A stretch of 64,000 nt of DNA from Euryodendron excelsum (GCA_033060915.1 CM065377.1:54203683-54267682), one strand, 5' to 3'; positions 23,726-36,406 are shown, counted from the stretch's first letter. Program-made: numbers and translations. Notes: generated by a model not told the origin, from the letters alone.

Positions 23726-25544
23726 TTAATGCTTTGTTTTGGAACCTGGATTTATCAAGAAAAAAACAAAGAAAAAGAAAAAGGTAAGGAAAAAAAGAAC
23801 AAAATAAAAGAGTATTTTTCTCTCTCTTTTCCTTATCTTTTTTTTTTTTCCTTTCTTTTTCATCATCAAATTCTTGATTCAAACATAGAGCAAGTGAATC
23901 ATGCCTTCTTACATTTGTCCACAGGACGCCAATTATGATGAATAATGCTTTATTTGGTTTAGCCTTGGTAATTTTTTTTTTTTTTTCCAGACCTTAGTCT
24001 TACATTTTTCTTTACCATTATGAGTAAGTATGGTAATGTATCCTCTTATAAGAATGGTAATGTATCCTCTTATATTGAATAATGCTGTATTTGTTCGATA
24101 TTATGTGGCAGTTTAAGAGTGCACAATATCTTTTCTTCAGATTGAATTTCATTAAATGATGTGTTTTGAATCTTTTACTGCCATATTTTAGATTTATTTT
24201 ATCCTCTTTTTGTGGAGGATACAATAAAAAAGCGGATAAAATAGAGAGAGAGCATTCATTAGAGAAGAGCCTATAAAGCCTAAAGAAAAAATTTTCTCCT
24301 CTCTCCGGCAAGTTTGAATAGAGGATTATGATCTGCCATCTCAATCGCAATTTATCAGTTATTCTGAATGAGTTCAATTATCCAGTTCCCATAATTAATT
24401 TTCTTAGTAAGTGAAAAGCTATTCTGTTAAATCCTTTACCACTATCAGTAAAGTTTCTCTTGCCTTCAAAATAAGTATGTTCTGTTACCAAAGGTAAATG
24501 GGTGGCGTCGTCTAACAACTGTTCGGTACTATTTTTGTTTTTCTGAAAACAGAAATAATGAGAAGTTTGAAAACTATTGTATTTTTTTATTTTCGTAAAT
24601 TTAAAATTATACTGTAAAACTTGAGTGTTTTGAGAAAAATTTCCTGAAGACAATTTATCAAACGAGTTTTTCATTTCTCTCGATTCTCGAATAACATAAG
24701 ACAATTTTTGAAAACAAAACACGCACTAAGCCTGGAGTGACTCATCAAATGATTGGTGTTTCTTTGGTTAAAAATCAAGTCATGGGTCATGTGATGTGGC
24801 AGGGTATATGAATGCAAAAGCTAATGCTATATAATTAGAAAATTTATATAGAATTTCTATACAAAAGGATGTGGTTGTATGTGAGACTTTCATTTTAAAA
24901 TAAAACGCCTATCATGTGTCACAAAGATAAAGAATGTAGAGCCGTTAGGATATCTATGTGGTTTTTCAATGTGTTTACATCCCTAGGCACGGACTCTTCC
25001 ACTATATTGGATGTCTTACAATACAGAACATGGTTATAGCATATTTAAATTGAAACCCTAGATCTAGCTACATGGAGAAAATGCAAAATATAATTATACT
25101 CATGGCACAGGTTACCTTATGCTCAGAGGGAGTAGCAACCCCTCTCAAATTTTTAAAAATTTGCTCTCCAATTTTTAAAAATTAAATTTTTACTCATAGT
25201 TTAAGAAGCACTTTTCAATTTAGCATGCAATATTTATAAATGTTTCCATCAAATTTTTAAAAATTTTATTTTTATCGACAATTTTAGAAATATTTTTCAA
25301 TTTGCTTGCTAAAAAATTAGAAATGGCCCCTCAAGTATTCAAAAAAATTTTTTTTTTAGCTATAGTTTTAGTAATATTTTTAGATTAGCTTTGCTGAAAA
25401 TTTATAAATGCCTTCTAAATAGTTATTTTGTTTTAAAGACCAATTTATTTGTTATATAGAAGCTTACAACTTGATTCCTTGGACTAGTGAATATGAGTTA
25501 TATTTACTATCTTCAACAATGACCAAATCTTTTACTGCCTATGC
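23726..25544. other. Intergenic region downstream of GDSL-1
   Basis: Includes the likely 3' UTR of the GDSL-1 pseudogene, then AT-rich DNA. Minus-strand open frames at 24018-24377 and 24378-24722 have no recognisable domain and are rich in Lys, Asn and Phe, as expected from AT-rich noise. Confidence 0.45.
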
Positions 25545-27120
25545 ATCAAGGTTGTCAAGTATGTCCATCTCCCCTTCAAGTGCTTGTGGCTTCCATTGGG
25601 AGCAAATCCAAGACTGGTGAAATCATGGGGTGGAGTTGTGGAAAAGTTCAAAAAGAGACTCTCTATTTGGGACAGAAAACAACTCTCAATGGGAGGTAGA
25701 ATCACTCTTCTAAAGGCCACTCTAGCAAACTTACCAATCTATTACCTTTCCATTTTCAAGATGCCCATATCAGTTTGTCTAGAACTTGAAAAATTACAAA
25801 GAAAATTTATGTGGGGGGACAATGCTGCTAGGAAGAAAATTCATTGTGTCAGCTGGAATCAAGTAACTTTAAGCAAGAATCATGGTGGCTTAGGCATATC
25901 ATCTTTGAAGGTTAGAAATCACTCCCTTTTGGCAAAATAGTAGTGGAGATTCAGTCGTGAACAACAAACCCTTTAGAGGAGAGTGATATGTGCCAAGTAT
26001 GATGTGAGCACAAATTCATGGACCCATTTAGAAGTTAACTCAACTAAATGCTCAAAAATTTGGAATGACATCAAATCAGTGGGAAGTAATCAGAACCTGT
26101 TAAGCTTTATTATTGTAAATCATCTTCAAATCAGGTTGGGATTAGGGGATAGTGTCAAATTCTGGCACAATCATTGGTTGGGAAGCAAGCCATTACAAAT
26201 TATGTTCCCAACGTTATTCACTTTATCTGAGCAGAAAGATGATTATATCTCTTCATTATTTAATCCTGTAAGTTCTATTTGGAATTTATCCTTTAGAAGA
26301 AGGCTATTTGCTTTGGAATCTGAAAGTTTAGCTGACTTGATGACTCTGCTACATTCCATCTATCCTAATTCCTCTAAAATAGACTCCATGCTTTGGTTGG
26401 CTAATCAAAATGCAGGTTTCTCTTACAAGTCCTTCTGCAACATTCTTGAAGATATTTCAGGAGTGCCTGATTTCAATTTTAATTACATTTGGGAAGTTAA
26501 AGCCCCTTCAAAGTCCTTGTTTAAGTAATGCCTTTCAAGACAACTAGTGCTCATCAAGGGAGGGATGATCTATGTGCCTTTTGTATGAAAGAACTTGAAT
26601 GTGTCGATCATCTTCTCTTATTGTGCAGATTCTCATGGCTTGTGTAGTCTTCCTTACTGAAATGGTGGGACATTATATGGCTATGTCTGATGAACTTTAA
26701 AACTCACATTGATTGGTGGTTTCAATTTAGATTCAAGAACCTTAAGGAAACCATATGGCACATAATTGTTTATGGTGGTGATTTGGAAACTATGGCTAAC
26801 AAGGAATGAGCTGATTTTTAATTAAGTTCAGCCAGACTGGTCAGAAGTGGTGGAAGGCATTAAACTTCTTTCTGTCTTTTGAGTAAAGGCAATTAATCCC
26901 CATGCAGAATTCAGCCATCATGATTTTATTTATTGCATCCAAGGTGTTTGTGATCTTAAGTTTTGAGACATGTTTTCCCTGATTGGCACCTTACCAATCA
27001 AGTGCTTCTCCATTCCTACTTTGTTTTTGGAATTAGGCTGTCAGATTTCTTCTCTGCCAAGCTTATGTGCTTGAACAGTTTCCCTTTTCCTTGATGTGCT
27101 CCTTTTCATATCTAATGAAT
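25545..27120 (+). mobile_element. 5'-truncated L1-type LINE fragment
   Basis: Encodes the region just after the reverse-transcriptase core: PLGANPRLVKSWGG, then KRLSIWDRKQLSMGGRITLL, IYYLSIFKMP and LQRKFMWGD, followed by the zinc-finger (zf-RVT) region (LGDSVKFWHNHWLG, later CAFCMKELECVDHLL). The frame is broken: two successive TAG codons stand at 25938-25943 where relatives have Trp-Trp (LAKWWW), and a frameshift lies near 26520. No catalytic core, endonuclease or ORF1 is present. An (AT)n run lies just past the 3' end. Confidence 0.85.
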
Positions 27121-27660
27121 TTTGTTGTTAATATATATATATATATATATATAATGTATATTGAAACACAATACTAATCTGAACTTTGGACATGTAAAAG
27201 TTTATTATCATGTAAAGTTGGTAGCACCACTTGAAATCTAAGCCACAGCATGCCATGGTAAAATTGCTAAATTATCAACAATGAGACACAGAACAGACCC
27301 CATCAAAATTCACTTTGCATTAACAAATTGTACTTTTAGTTCTTTTTGTTTCACTGTCCACAGTGTAACACACTGAACCTCTACCCTACAACCCACATCT
27401 GCTCAAGAGAGACAACCTTCATAAAAAAATCTTCTGCTTCTTTAATAGAGCAGACCCAAAACACAAATTGAGCATTTTGCAGGCAAAAACTTGTTTGTGA
27501 TCCATCTATTCCAACAGGACCATCTTTAGTGTTTTTTTTTTGCTACATGATGTTTAAACCTTTGATGAACTATTTTACTGAGTTTACCACTGTCTATACG
27601 AATAATGTAAACTTCATGCAAATTATGATAAATAATTCATACAAATAATTTGTATACATA

Positions 27661-27776
27661 AACTTCACACGCCACATGAATTATAGCTAGTCACAATGAG
27701 ACGTGACGAGATATTGTACTTGAGACCTCCTAATTAACATGAGTACCAGTCGACTATTGAGCCACTCCATATGGTT
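27661..27776 (-). mobile_element. Degenerate tRNA-derived SINE
   Basis: Read on the minus strand it gives GGAGTGGCTCAATAGTCGAC, an A-box-like motif, then GGAGGTCTCAAGTAC, a decayed B-box, at tRNA-like spacing. It continues into a CTCGTCACGTCTCATTGTG tail typical of plant SINE bodies. No target duplication identified. Confidence 0.4.
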
Positions 27777-28312
27777 AGGACCACCTTCAGTTCACTTCAT
27801 TTTCATGTATTCCAATTGTTTATGACCTTGAGCTTGTGGCCCGTGACTGGAATTGGTAACCCTTTAATGAATTTAATTGTACAACACTGTTTTGGTGATT
27901 TTTTTAATTCTTCCTAGATGGGTAGGTGTATAACAAGATGTCAACTACCAATTAATTAGTTCTTATGACATGCTACATGCAGGTTTACGATTTTGATCAC
28001 TTTTTCGGCTTCAATTCACGGTGTTTTATTATATCTATTCTTACAAATGTTTATATAGAAAATTCTATCAAGAAGTTGCAATGCTATTTTTAAAAATAAT
28101 GAGCGTTTTAGTTTGAAATTAAAAAGTGAATCAATAGCTACATTTCTATGAAGATTCTGTATACAAATTTGTTGGTATAATATTAAGCTAAATGCAATTT
28201 GATACTACTGTCCTCACCTTTTCTTTTGGTTCATTAACTGCATCCACGGGCAGAGGCATTTTCCAGAGTCATATTTAAGTCCTGTATGCGCAATTGTGCC
28301 CCACACAGCTGG

Positions 28313-28534
28313 GTGTTTGGACTCAGATTTTTTTAACAGTTTATGATTTTTTAAATTACATTTAGCTCACTGTAAAAAGTCACTTGAAAAAGTCATTTTT
28401 AGTAGCTAACTCATCATAAAAAAAAATGCTTAAATTGCTGTTGGCTCACTATAAAAAAACTACTTAAAAAAAGCTGTTTTTTTAAACTAATTTATTATTT
28501 TAGCTTATACTTTTTTAGACTGCCATCCAAACAC
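28313..28534. mobile_element. Small MITE upstream of GDSL-2
   Basis: GTGTTTGGACTCAG at the left and CTGCCATCCAAACAC at the right are imperfect inverted repeats, with arms rich in AAAAAGTCACTTAAAA-type sequence. It lies about 200 bp before the GDSL-2 leader. Confidence 0.5.
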
Positions 28535-28713
28535 TAGGGATAACAAGCGGAAATCTTGTTACATTATTACATAAAGTATTTGTACAACCTGAACCATTTA
28601 ATCGCCTTAACTCAAAAGAGATGCAAAATCAGTTGGGAAGGTGTCTATTTAAGGCGCAACTACTCAAAGCAAGAGACTGCCAGCATCCTATAACTCGATA
28701 CCAACAATCTCCA

Positions 28714-28717
<4 letters not shown>

Positions 28718-28744
<27 letters not shown>
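28718..28744 (+). repeat. (CT)n tract in the GDSL-2 5' leader
   Basis: A CT run ending four bases before the ATG at 28749. Pyrimidine-rich leaders of this kind are common in plant genes. Confidence 0.85.
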
Positions 28745-28748
28745 CACC

Positions 28749-31700
28749 ATGAGAGTTCTTTTCCTCATTGTTTTTTGTTTCATTAGGACAGTTTCAATGA
28801 GTCCTGTAAGGTATGACTCAATTTATAGTTTTGGTGACTCTCTTGCCGATACCGGAAACTTTCTGCTCTCTGGTGCCCTTGCATTTCCAGTCATTGGAAA
28901 ACTCCCTTACGGTGAGACATTCTTTGGACACCCGACCGGCCGGTGCTCAGATGGACGCCTCATGATCGACTTCATCGGTACCCTTTTGTCATCTTACCAC
29001 ATTTACACACATCATTTACATATATATATATATATATATATAGATATGTATTTATAAAACTTAGATAATGAGATCGTATTGCCAAAATGCAGCTGAGTCA
29101 TATGGTTTACCATATGTACCACCCTATCTATCACTTGCCAAAGATCAAACATCCCAACATGGGGTAAACTTTGCAGTTGCTGGAGCCACTGCACTTGATG
29201 CAAAAATCTTCTATGACAAAGGTATTGGACGAATCCTATGGACAAATGATTCTCTGAGTGTACAGCTTGGCTGGTTCAAGAAGCTGAAGTCCACCCTTTG
29301 CAGCACTAAACAAGGTAATAAGAAAGAAACCTATTGTTCTTCATTTATTATGGGGAAATTCTACAGTATCGTGAGTGGTTCTTATAGTACCATATTCAAC
29401 AGTAAAAAAATCAGTTTCAGTCATAAGTAGGTCAATCTCAACGTAACTAGGATCAATCCTAGTGGTAGATAACTTTTTTTTACTGTTTCGTACAACTACC
29501 ATTTATTAAAATACATCGAGATGAAAATGTTACTTATTTTTAAAACTGACCTACTTATCACTCGGATTGGTCTTTTTCATTACTGGGTATCGTGAAAACT
29601 ACTCACGATACCTTAGTGTTTGCTTTTATCATATACATCTCTTTCACCTGAGCCTTAACTGGATAAATTAATTTCTTCTGGTCCCAGACTGTAGCAACTA
29701 CTTCAAGAGATCGCTCTTTCTCATGGGAGAAATCGGTGGAAATGATTATAATTACCCCTTTTTTGTCGGTGGAAGCATTAAAGAACTCCGAGCAACTGTG
29801 CCTCTAGTTGTTGGAACAATTGTTGCAGCCACCAGTGTAAGTCACACTACATTAAGCATAATATTTTGGAAGTACTTATCTTTGAGATTTTTTTGTTATC
29901 GATTTGAACTGAAAATTTTTTTTTTTTTACCGAACTCAGCTTGTTTTGAACTTATTTACTGAATTTAGTTCCTTCTTAAAGTCATGTTTTCTTAAATCAT
30001 GATTGTAGTTAAAGTTGTGCAAGTTTCATATAAAATTTACTAAAGTAAGGTTTCAATGAAGTTGGTTTGAAACCACGACTTCAATAAAATTGTAAATTAA
30101 AACCACGATATGTAAAACAATGTTTAGTTGAAATTGTGGTATGAAACCATGACTTTAAGAATGAACTGAGGTTGGTAAATAAATTCAAAATAAATTAAGT
30201 TTGGTAGATAACTTTTTTTGTATTTTTGGAGCTGAGTTTGGTAAATATATTCAAAAACTTTTCGATGATATTTTGAATTCACGCACTACCTAATAAAACT
30301 ACTCTTTTAATGTGAGTAAGATTAGTCCAGTTGCCTGATCTGACCGTGGGAGCAAAAATATTTATTTTTTTGAATTTGGTTAGATGGTGATAGAGGACGG
30401 TGCGGTGGAATTGGTGGTGCCGGGAAATTTGCCGATCGGGTGCTCGGCGGTGTACCTGACTTTGTTTCAAAGTCCAAACAAAAAAGACTATGATAAAAAT
30501 GGGTGTTTGAAGGCATACAATGCTTTCTCTAAGTATCACAATGCTCAGCTGAAGCTTGCTCTGGAGAAATTGAGACAGAAATATCCACATACAAAGATCA
30601 TTTATGCAGACTATTATGGCGCCGCTAAGGGATTCTTTCACACGCCGCTGCATCATGGTGAGTTTTGTTAATTACAAACTAACATCCATTAATCACATTT
30701 TACAAGTAGAACATTTTATAAGACATCAAGGCACTCAAAAGTCTTTAACCATTGAGTACAAGAAATCATGGTTTCGTTCAAGCTAAGAAGGTCCATTAAT
30801 GTCCCATAATTGTGAGTCTTGAGATATGCTATTGTTCATTGCAACTTGAGCCTCATGGGTTTGTAACACGGAAACAACCTCTCATATACAGAAGTAAGAC
30901 TAATACTTCTAACCAGACTCAACGGGGCCGGGAGTCTTGTGCACGTTTTTAAACATGCTATTGTAACGTATTTTTTGTTTTTATGACCGAGTGTTTGGGC
31001 TAATTTGCATGCGCGACAATTAATTTTGAAATCTGTGTAGTCCTTTTGGATTACTCAAACCGTATAATTATCGGGTTAATGACCATGGGGGTGGTCCCAA
31101 AGAATTAATAACATTTAAGAAGTTTCAAACTTAAAACTTTAGAGGGAACAATCCCGTGCCCCAGACATTGACTACTGGGCTAATCCTTTGGAGTTACTGT
31201 ACTCATACTTGACTTAATTAATTAGCCTTGCGCATTGGGACACAAGTTTGGTACATCACAACTGCATATTTATGTAGGCTAGTTGAAACAACCATGCAAA
31301 TAAAAGGATGATTTTGTCTAGAAGGTGCAACCAGACATGAAGATATCATTCTGCATTGCCTTCATATGGTTGTAGATAAGGTGGCCCAGAACAGCATGGT
31401 CATAAAAATTTCATAGCAGAAAAATGAATAAATTTGGTCACCAAATTTAATGTGACCAGATTAATTACAATGACATCTTACAGACAGAATGGGCAACATG
31501 TCGTTGTCATATAATCTGTAACAAAATATCATGTCTCAAACATTTAGTTAGTGCAGTTTTGGCTTTGTTTTGATACAATGCATTGAACCAGGTTGCATTT
31601 GGCTCGTCCTTTGAAAACTGCTTTCTATTCACCAAAACAGAAAAAAACAAAAAAAAGATTTACACGAAGAACTCTTTGGCAAAATAAAAAGTTTCCAAAA

Positions 31701-32205
31701 AAAGAAGTTTTAAGTTGTTTTCTGAATTTGGAAAATTCATAAAACTAGAAAATATATACGAAAACGATTATGTTTCCAAACTTCTCATCGTTTTTATTTC
31801 AAAAAACACGAAAAATGACATCCGAATGCAAAAACAATGAAAATGAAACCCAACACCCTCTCAAGTTTATACTTACGATCTGTCTCGTTAGCTCACAGTC
31901 CAAATATGTAGTAATAATAGTAATAATAATAACAACAGTAACAACAGTAATAATAACAATAACTCTATTGTATTTATGCAGGATTTTCCAATGGAGCTGT
32001 GAGGGCATGTTGTGGAGGAGGTGGACCTTACAATTTCAACAATTCTGCAAGGTGTGGCCACATCGGGTCCGAGGCATGTACCAGTCCCTCAAGCTATGCT
32101 AATTGGGATGGAATTCACTTGACAGAAGCGGCTTATCGATACATTGCTATGGGTTTGATGAATGGCCCTTTCACTTCACCACCCCTTAAGTCCTCTTCCC
32201 TTTGA
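28749..32205 (+). CDS. GDSL esterase/lipase copy 2, intact
   Basis: Five exons (28749-28977, 29093-29314, 29688-29836, 30384-30657, 31982-32205) join in frame to a 365-residue protein, the usual family length. A hydrophobic signal peptide (about residues 1-17) is followed by block [13 protein letters not shown] (Ser31), block [12 protein letters not shown] (Gly107), block [12 protein letters not shown] (Asn169) and block [13 protein letters not shown] (Asp334, His337). The full SGNH catalytic set is present. Such proteins are secreted or endomembrane acyl-ester hydrolases; relatives in the same clade include the Arabidopsis At1g28570-28670 group and alkaloid or sinapine esterases. The substrate here is unknown. 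A CT-rich leader precedes the ATG, and CTATTTAAGG near 28648 may be the TATA region. It is the working partner of the broken copy at 19137. Confidence 0.93.
31083..31195 (-). mobile_element. Degenerate SINE in GDSL-2 intron 4
   Basis: On the minus strand: TAGCCCAGTAGTCAATGTCTG (A-box region), GGGATTGTTCCCTCTAAAG, TTTTAAGTTTGAAACTTC (decayed B-box, expected near GAGTTCGAACCTC) and TCTTTGGGACCACCCCCATG at the end. This order matches a common plant SINE layout. Target duplications not resolved. Confidence 0.45.
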
Positions 32206-34656
32206 GACAGTTCTAGAGAAATGGTACCATTGCCTCAAATAAATGCATATTTGAATGCATTATACGAAGATTGAATGCTCAATGGCTCTCAATATTTCCT
32301 TGATTGTTCCAATCAAGAATAAGCATTTGTGTCTTCAAATCCTATGCTAGAGAGATAGCAAAAGACATTTCCTTTTCATCTATTCCAACCATGTCTCTCG
32401 TTCGTTGTTTGTTTTGCTTAGATTAAAAATTTAACGTAGTTGCCATTGAATATAGTTTGTCCCCCTGTTTTTTTTTTTATATTTTTGGGCCTTGATGCCT
32501 AGTTAATTTGATCAAGTAGGGAACTCTTTGCTCGACAATGAAGGACTGCTTACTGTGCCAGTCATTTATAACTTACAATGGGTGGAATTGGGTTGGAAAT
32601 GACTCAGAAAAACTTGAAATAACATGTGTTGCTCCATCGTGACCTGACGTTTTGGGTCTAGAACACAAAAATAAACTCTCTGCATGCAAAAATAAGGCAT
32701 CTCTCTTAAACTTGTAGTGGCAGGAGGATTGTGCATTGGGCTACCTTCATTAATTAACCAATTAACCAAGTCGAGAAACACCTTTTGGATTGAGTTTCGA
32801 TATTACTGATTTGTGACATGCCAATTTGTATCCAAAAAAAGAGAAAGAAAAAAGAAAAAAAGAGAATGATTATGGAATTGGGTCAAATTTTCGTTATTCA
32901 CGTTGTTCTAAAATTATTCAAAGGTTCCGCAAGAAATTTCCATTGAATGGGAAGTCAAGAAGAATATACGGCTGAGCTGTGACAATAGAAATGTTATAAA
33001 CGCGTTGGCTATCACATTTAAGAGACTAGAATCGGTGGTGGTAGTCAAAACAAAGTCTAATTACATAAACGGGCTTCCAATCATTAGCTGCTGAAAAGAG
33101 AAGAGCAAGGGGAGTGTTACTATCACTTGATTAAAATTTCATAATTAATAACATAATTTTCCCTTTCCGAAGCAACAAAAAAAATAATAACATAATTTTT
33201 AATCTCCAATCCTAAATTCCTGAATTGCTTGAGCGTAGGATAAAATGTCATGTCTAGATTATTTATCCTAATCACCTTTTGTACAACTAAACACATAATA
33301 AGACCAAATACGAAATTACTAGTCTAATCTTACCATCTTATTCCATGAAATAAAATGCCAGGAGTTCAGAAATTCGAGTGTCATGAATACCCAGCTTGCA
33401 AAAAGTGGTGCCCACAATATTTTCACCCCAGAATTTTGGCGTAGTAATAACGGGGATAGCTCTAGGACTAACCATATATATGCTAAGTTCTTGGTGATGG
33501 TAGCTATTCTAGGACTAACTATATATATGCTAAGTTCATGGTGATGGTAGCTATTGCATATGCCAGGTCCTGAGTGAATGCTGCAGGCACCTTTGCTTCA
33601 TTATAATGCCAAACTGGTTTTCAATCTATTTGCCTCTCCATGTGCATAATACAGTCGGATGTGAGGAGTTATTTGCTTAATGTACATCGTTGAGCTCATT
33701 TTATAATAGTTTAAGATCAGAGAATCCAACAGCACACAAAATGGTCATAAATTAAGAACTATGTAATTTCAACGATGGCTATCTGGTTCGTTATTTCATC
33801 TCGGCAGCTAATGTTAAACTTTTGTTTTTTTTGCTAGTAAGAAAAGTAGCATTTTTTTACTTTTAGACACAAATAAGTGGGTCACTACCTGTTTACTATC
33901 TATCTACTATTTTATTCTAGCTCCCATGTGGATTTTTTATTCTAGCTTAAGTTGTGGTATTTGTTAATGAAATCTGCCAACAATTTTTAATTTTTGGTAT
34001 TTGTTAGTGAATCTGCCAAACAATTTTCTGTATATGATATATATAGGAGATCATTATTTGACACTTCTATGGAAGTTAGCAGCACCTTTGCCATCCCAAT
34101 AGGTTTGATAAGAAGAAAGTGTTGATAATGGAGAAGAAGAGGAATTAAATTCCACAAAAACAGCCAACTTGTAATGGATCTGGATTATGACCATACTAAC
34201 AAGTTTTTGTCTCCTTTACTGACAGATATAAACAGTCATGAAGGGCTAGATTCTAGATCAAATTCCTAAAAAAGGAAGAAATATAATAAATGATGACAAA
34301 AGAAGAGAATTGTTGGAGATTGAAGAGGGCTCACACACTCAAAAACATTGTGATGGGAGTGGAGTGAACACACACTTATCAATTTCATCACAGTAGAACA
34401 CATAAGATATATATCTATATGCTTCGAATACAGGTACCTACCTACACACAGGGACACCAATACATAATAGCCACAATATAAGAACTATGCAAATACATAT
34501 ATATATTGGTACATTAGAGGGTCAAAGCTTGGGGAAAGGGAAGGGTGACCCGAAACTAGGGGACTAAACTCCTCGAAATAAATGGATACCTGCATGCACG
34601 CATGAATCTTCAACTTAAAATGTCTAAATCAAGTTTACTTTCCAATTAGAAGAATT
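32206..34656. other. Intergenic region between GDSL-2 and the reductase-like gene
   Basis: The two genes converge here, so both 3' UTRs lie inside. The rest is AT-rich with a 47-bp tandem duplication at 33463-33556. No further gene seen. Confidence 0.5.
33463..33556. repeat. 47-bp tandem duplication
   Basis: Two adjacent copies (33463-33509 and 33510-33556) beginning CTAGGACTAACCATATATAT, differing at two positions. Non-coding. Confidence 0.85.
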
Positions 34657-36297
34657 TTAAGAGTCCCAAATTGGACCAAAGGCAGGAATGCCAGCAGCTT
34701 TGCATGCATTGACAACATCCCTGCTCCCTTCTGGATTGCTGGTAACAATCACAACTTCAGCTCCCCATTTCCTAGCCGCCTCGACGCTCATCTGAGAGAC
34801 GTTGGGCCGGCCAAGCACAGCAGTGTCATGAACTATCACCTTCTCATTCGGGTGCCCACTCATCCATTCCTTGATTTCTTTCCCAAAGTTTTGCTCAATC
34901 CCTTTCGCCACCCAAAGAACACAAACTTCTGCCGGACACGGCTGCAAGAGGAATGATAAAAACACGCAGATACCCGAGCCGGTTGCCACCAACAAGACTC
35001 TATCATACATATTTACAAGGTAAGGCAGGCCGGCGAAGTGAACCTGTCGGACCCAAAGGTGGCTCGGCGGGTTCGAGACAAGGGATTTGGTGAAGTCCCC
35101 AACAGCACCAGCCAGCATCATGTGCTCTTTCTTGGCATCAGAAATGATCCCGAAAGCGTGCCATTCGGATAAGGGGGAGGGACTGATCCTACCTAATATC
35201 CCAGCCTTCACCCCTCCTTCAAACTTGATAATCGAGGCGTGGCCGGAAGGAGCCGAGACCTTAACGGGGACCCGCCTCACGGTCAGCCACGGGACGATTA
35301 TCAGCACTGTAATGGCCAATGTCAGCCAGAACTCCTGCTGTTTTATCATCATTGCTCTAAATTGGTGATTGTAAGATTTCGTTTTTGGATCATAAGAGAT
35401 TGTAAGCAAGACAAAGGCCCAGAGGAGAGCGAGAGCTGTCCATCCGGCAAACCGGTGAGTCCTTTCGAAGATGTTATGGTGGAGATGTCGGACCAGAGGG
35501 AATGCTGCCAGAGAACACAGGCAGAGGAGAGAAAGAATGGAAGAAGCAACAGCAATGATCTCTGGAGAAGTGTTTTCTCTGTCTTTTAAAGTGAGAACCA
35601 AAGCATATACTAGCCATGCTATGGAGGATACTCCACAGCCGCTATGAATCCCACCAAGAGACTGAAGGAGGGAGGTGATAGCAGTCTTGAGCCTCAGAGG
35701 GACGCATGACCAGCCAAAGATCTTCACTGCAAGCCAGAACACAACCCGCAAGGCCGCCTCGCTTCGACATATTGTCAAAGCAAAAATATTGCCAATGGAG
35801 AAAAGTGCAGCTCTGTTCCTTGCATATGGGAAGTGCCCAATCGCTGCAAGAACCAATCCCGTTATGTTCAAAACCAAGCAAACCACAAAGAGTCGCTTGT
35901 AGACTGTGAAAAGGCCTTGATCAAGCAAAATAACCGAAAGTCTCGACTCTTTCGGCTTGGTAGCCTTCGGAGGTGGAGGTGGAAGTGGAAGTGGAGCTGG
36001 CTTCAGTTCCTCTTCTTTTTCATGGCCTTCTTCCAAAGCCATCAAATTGGTGTCATCTTCGTCGCCTTCAAGGTCTAAATCACAGAAATGGCTACTGGCT
36101 CGACTCATGGACTTTTGAATGAAGCTCGAGGATGGGACTATTTTGGCAAAGCTCCCCCATGGAAGCCACAGTCTCTTGCTGCCGCGGCAGTCACTGGTGG
36201 CCGGAGTTGAGATGGCAAATGGGTCTGTATGAGGTTTGATCTCAAAAGCCACACCTCGGCAGCTTGAAAATCTTCCAATCGTTTCTGGCTTTTCCAT
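34657..36297 (-). CDS. Membrane protein with ferric-reductase/FNR-like fold
   Basis: Single-exon gene for 546 residues. The ATG is at 36297; the open frame extends slightly upstream but without an ATG. Residues 1-120 are soluble, acidic (80-98) and proline-rich (100-110). About six or seven membrane segments follow between residues 133 and 340. They include His218 and the His-rich stretch RHLHHNIFERTHRFAGW (270-286), positions where ferric-reductase-like proteins hold haem ligands. SEWHAFGI (378-384) resembles the FAD-contacting HPF motif, and VLLVATGSGICVF (434-446) an NAD(P)-binding loop. In plant databases I recall such proteins labelled adenylate-forming reductase-like, although no AMP-binding domain is visible here. 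An electron-transfer role is inference. A TATA-like element lies at 36407-36416. Confidence 0.8.
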   Translation of the reverse strand: MEKPETIGRFSSCRGVAFEIKPHTDPFAISTPATSDCRGSKRLWLPWGSFAKIVPSSSFIQKSMSRASSHFCDLDLEGDEDDTNLMALEEGHEKEEELKPAPLPLPPPPPKATKPKESRLSVILLDQGLFTVYKRLFVVCLVLNITGLVLAAIGHFPYARNRAALFSIGNIFALTICRSEAALRVVFWLAVKIFGWSCVPLRLKTAITSLLQSLGGIHSGCGVSSIAWLVYALVLTLKDRENTSPEIIAVASSILSLLCLCSLAAFPLVRHLHHNIFERTHRFAGWTALALLWAFVLLTISYDPKTKSYNHQFRAMMIKQQEFWLTLAITVLIIVPWLTVRRVPVKVSAPSGHASIIKFEGGVKAGILGRISPSPLSEWHAFGIISDAKKEHMMLAGAVGDFTKSLVSNPPSHLWVRQVHFAGLPYLVNMYDRVLLVATGSGICVFLSFLLQPCPAEVCVLWVAKGIEQNFGKEIKEWMSGHPNEKVIVHDTAVLGRPNVSQMSVEAARKWGAEVVIVTSNPEGSRDVVNACKAAGIPAFGPIWDS

Positions 36298-36406
36298 ATT
36301 TTTTTTTTCTCTCTCTCTCAATGCCAAAGCAAAAGCTGAGATGCAACAAGAAAGAAGGAAGAGAGCTTGAGAGCGGCTTGTGGTTTTGGTGGCAAGAGAA
36401 GTTCAG

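Larger units (their letters stand above)
27121..28620. other. Intergenic region upstream of GDSL-2
   Basis: (AT)n at about 27130-27152, then AT-rich DNA with a SINE-like piece (27661-27776) and a MITE (28313-28534). No gene seen. Confidence 0.5.

Noticed and set aside
30279..30656. Minus-strand frames over GDSL-2 exon 4
   Set aside because: Antisense to a conserved exon and not protein-like on their own.
35239..35589. Plus-strand frames inside the reductase-like gene
   Set aside because: Antisense shadows of the minus-strand coding sequence.
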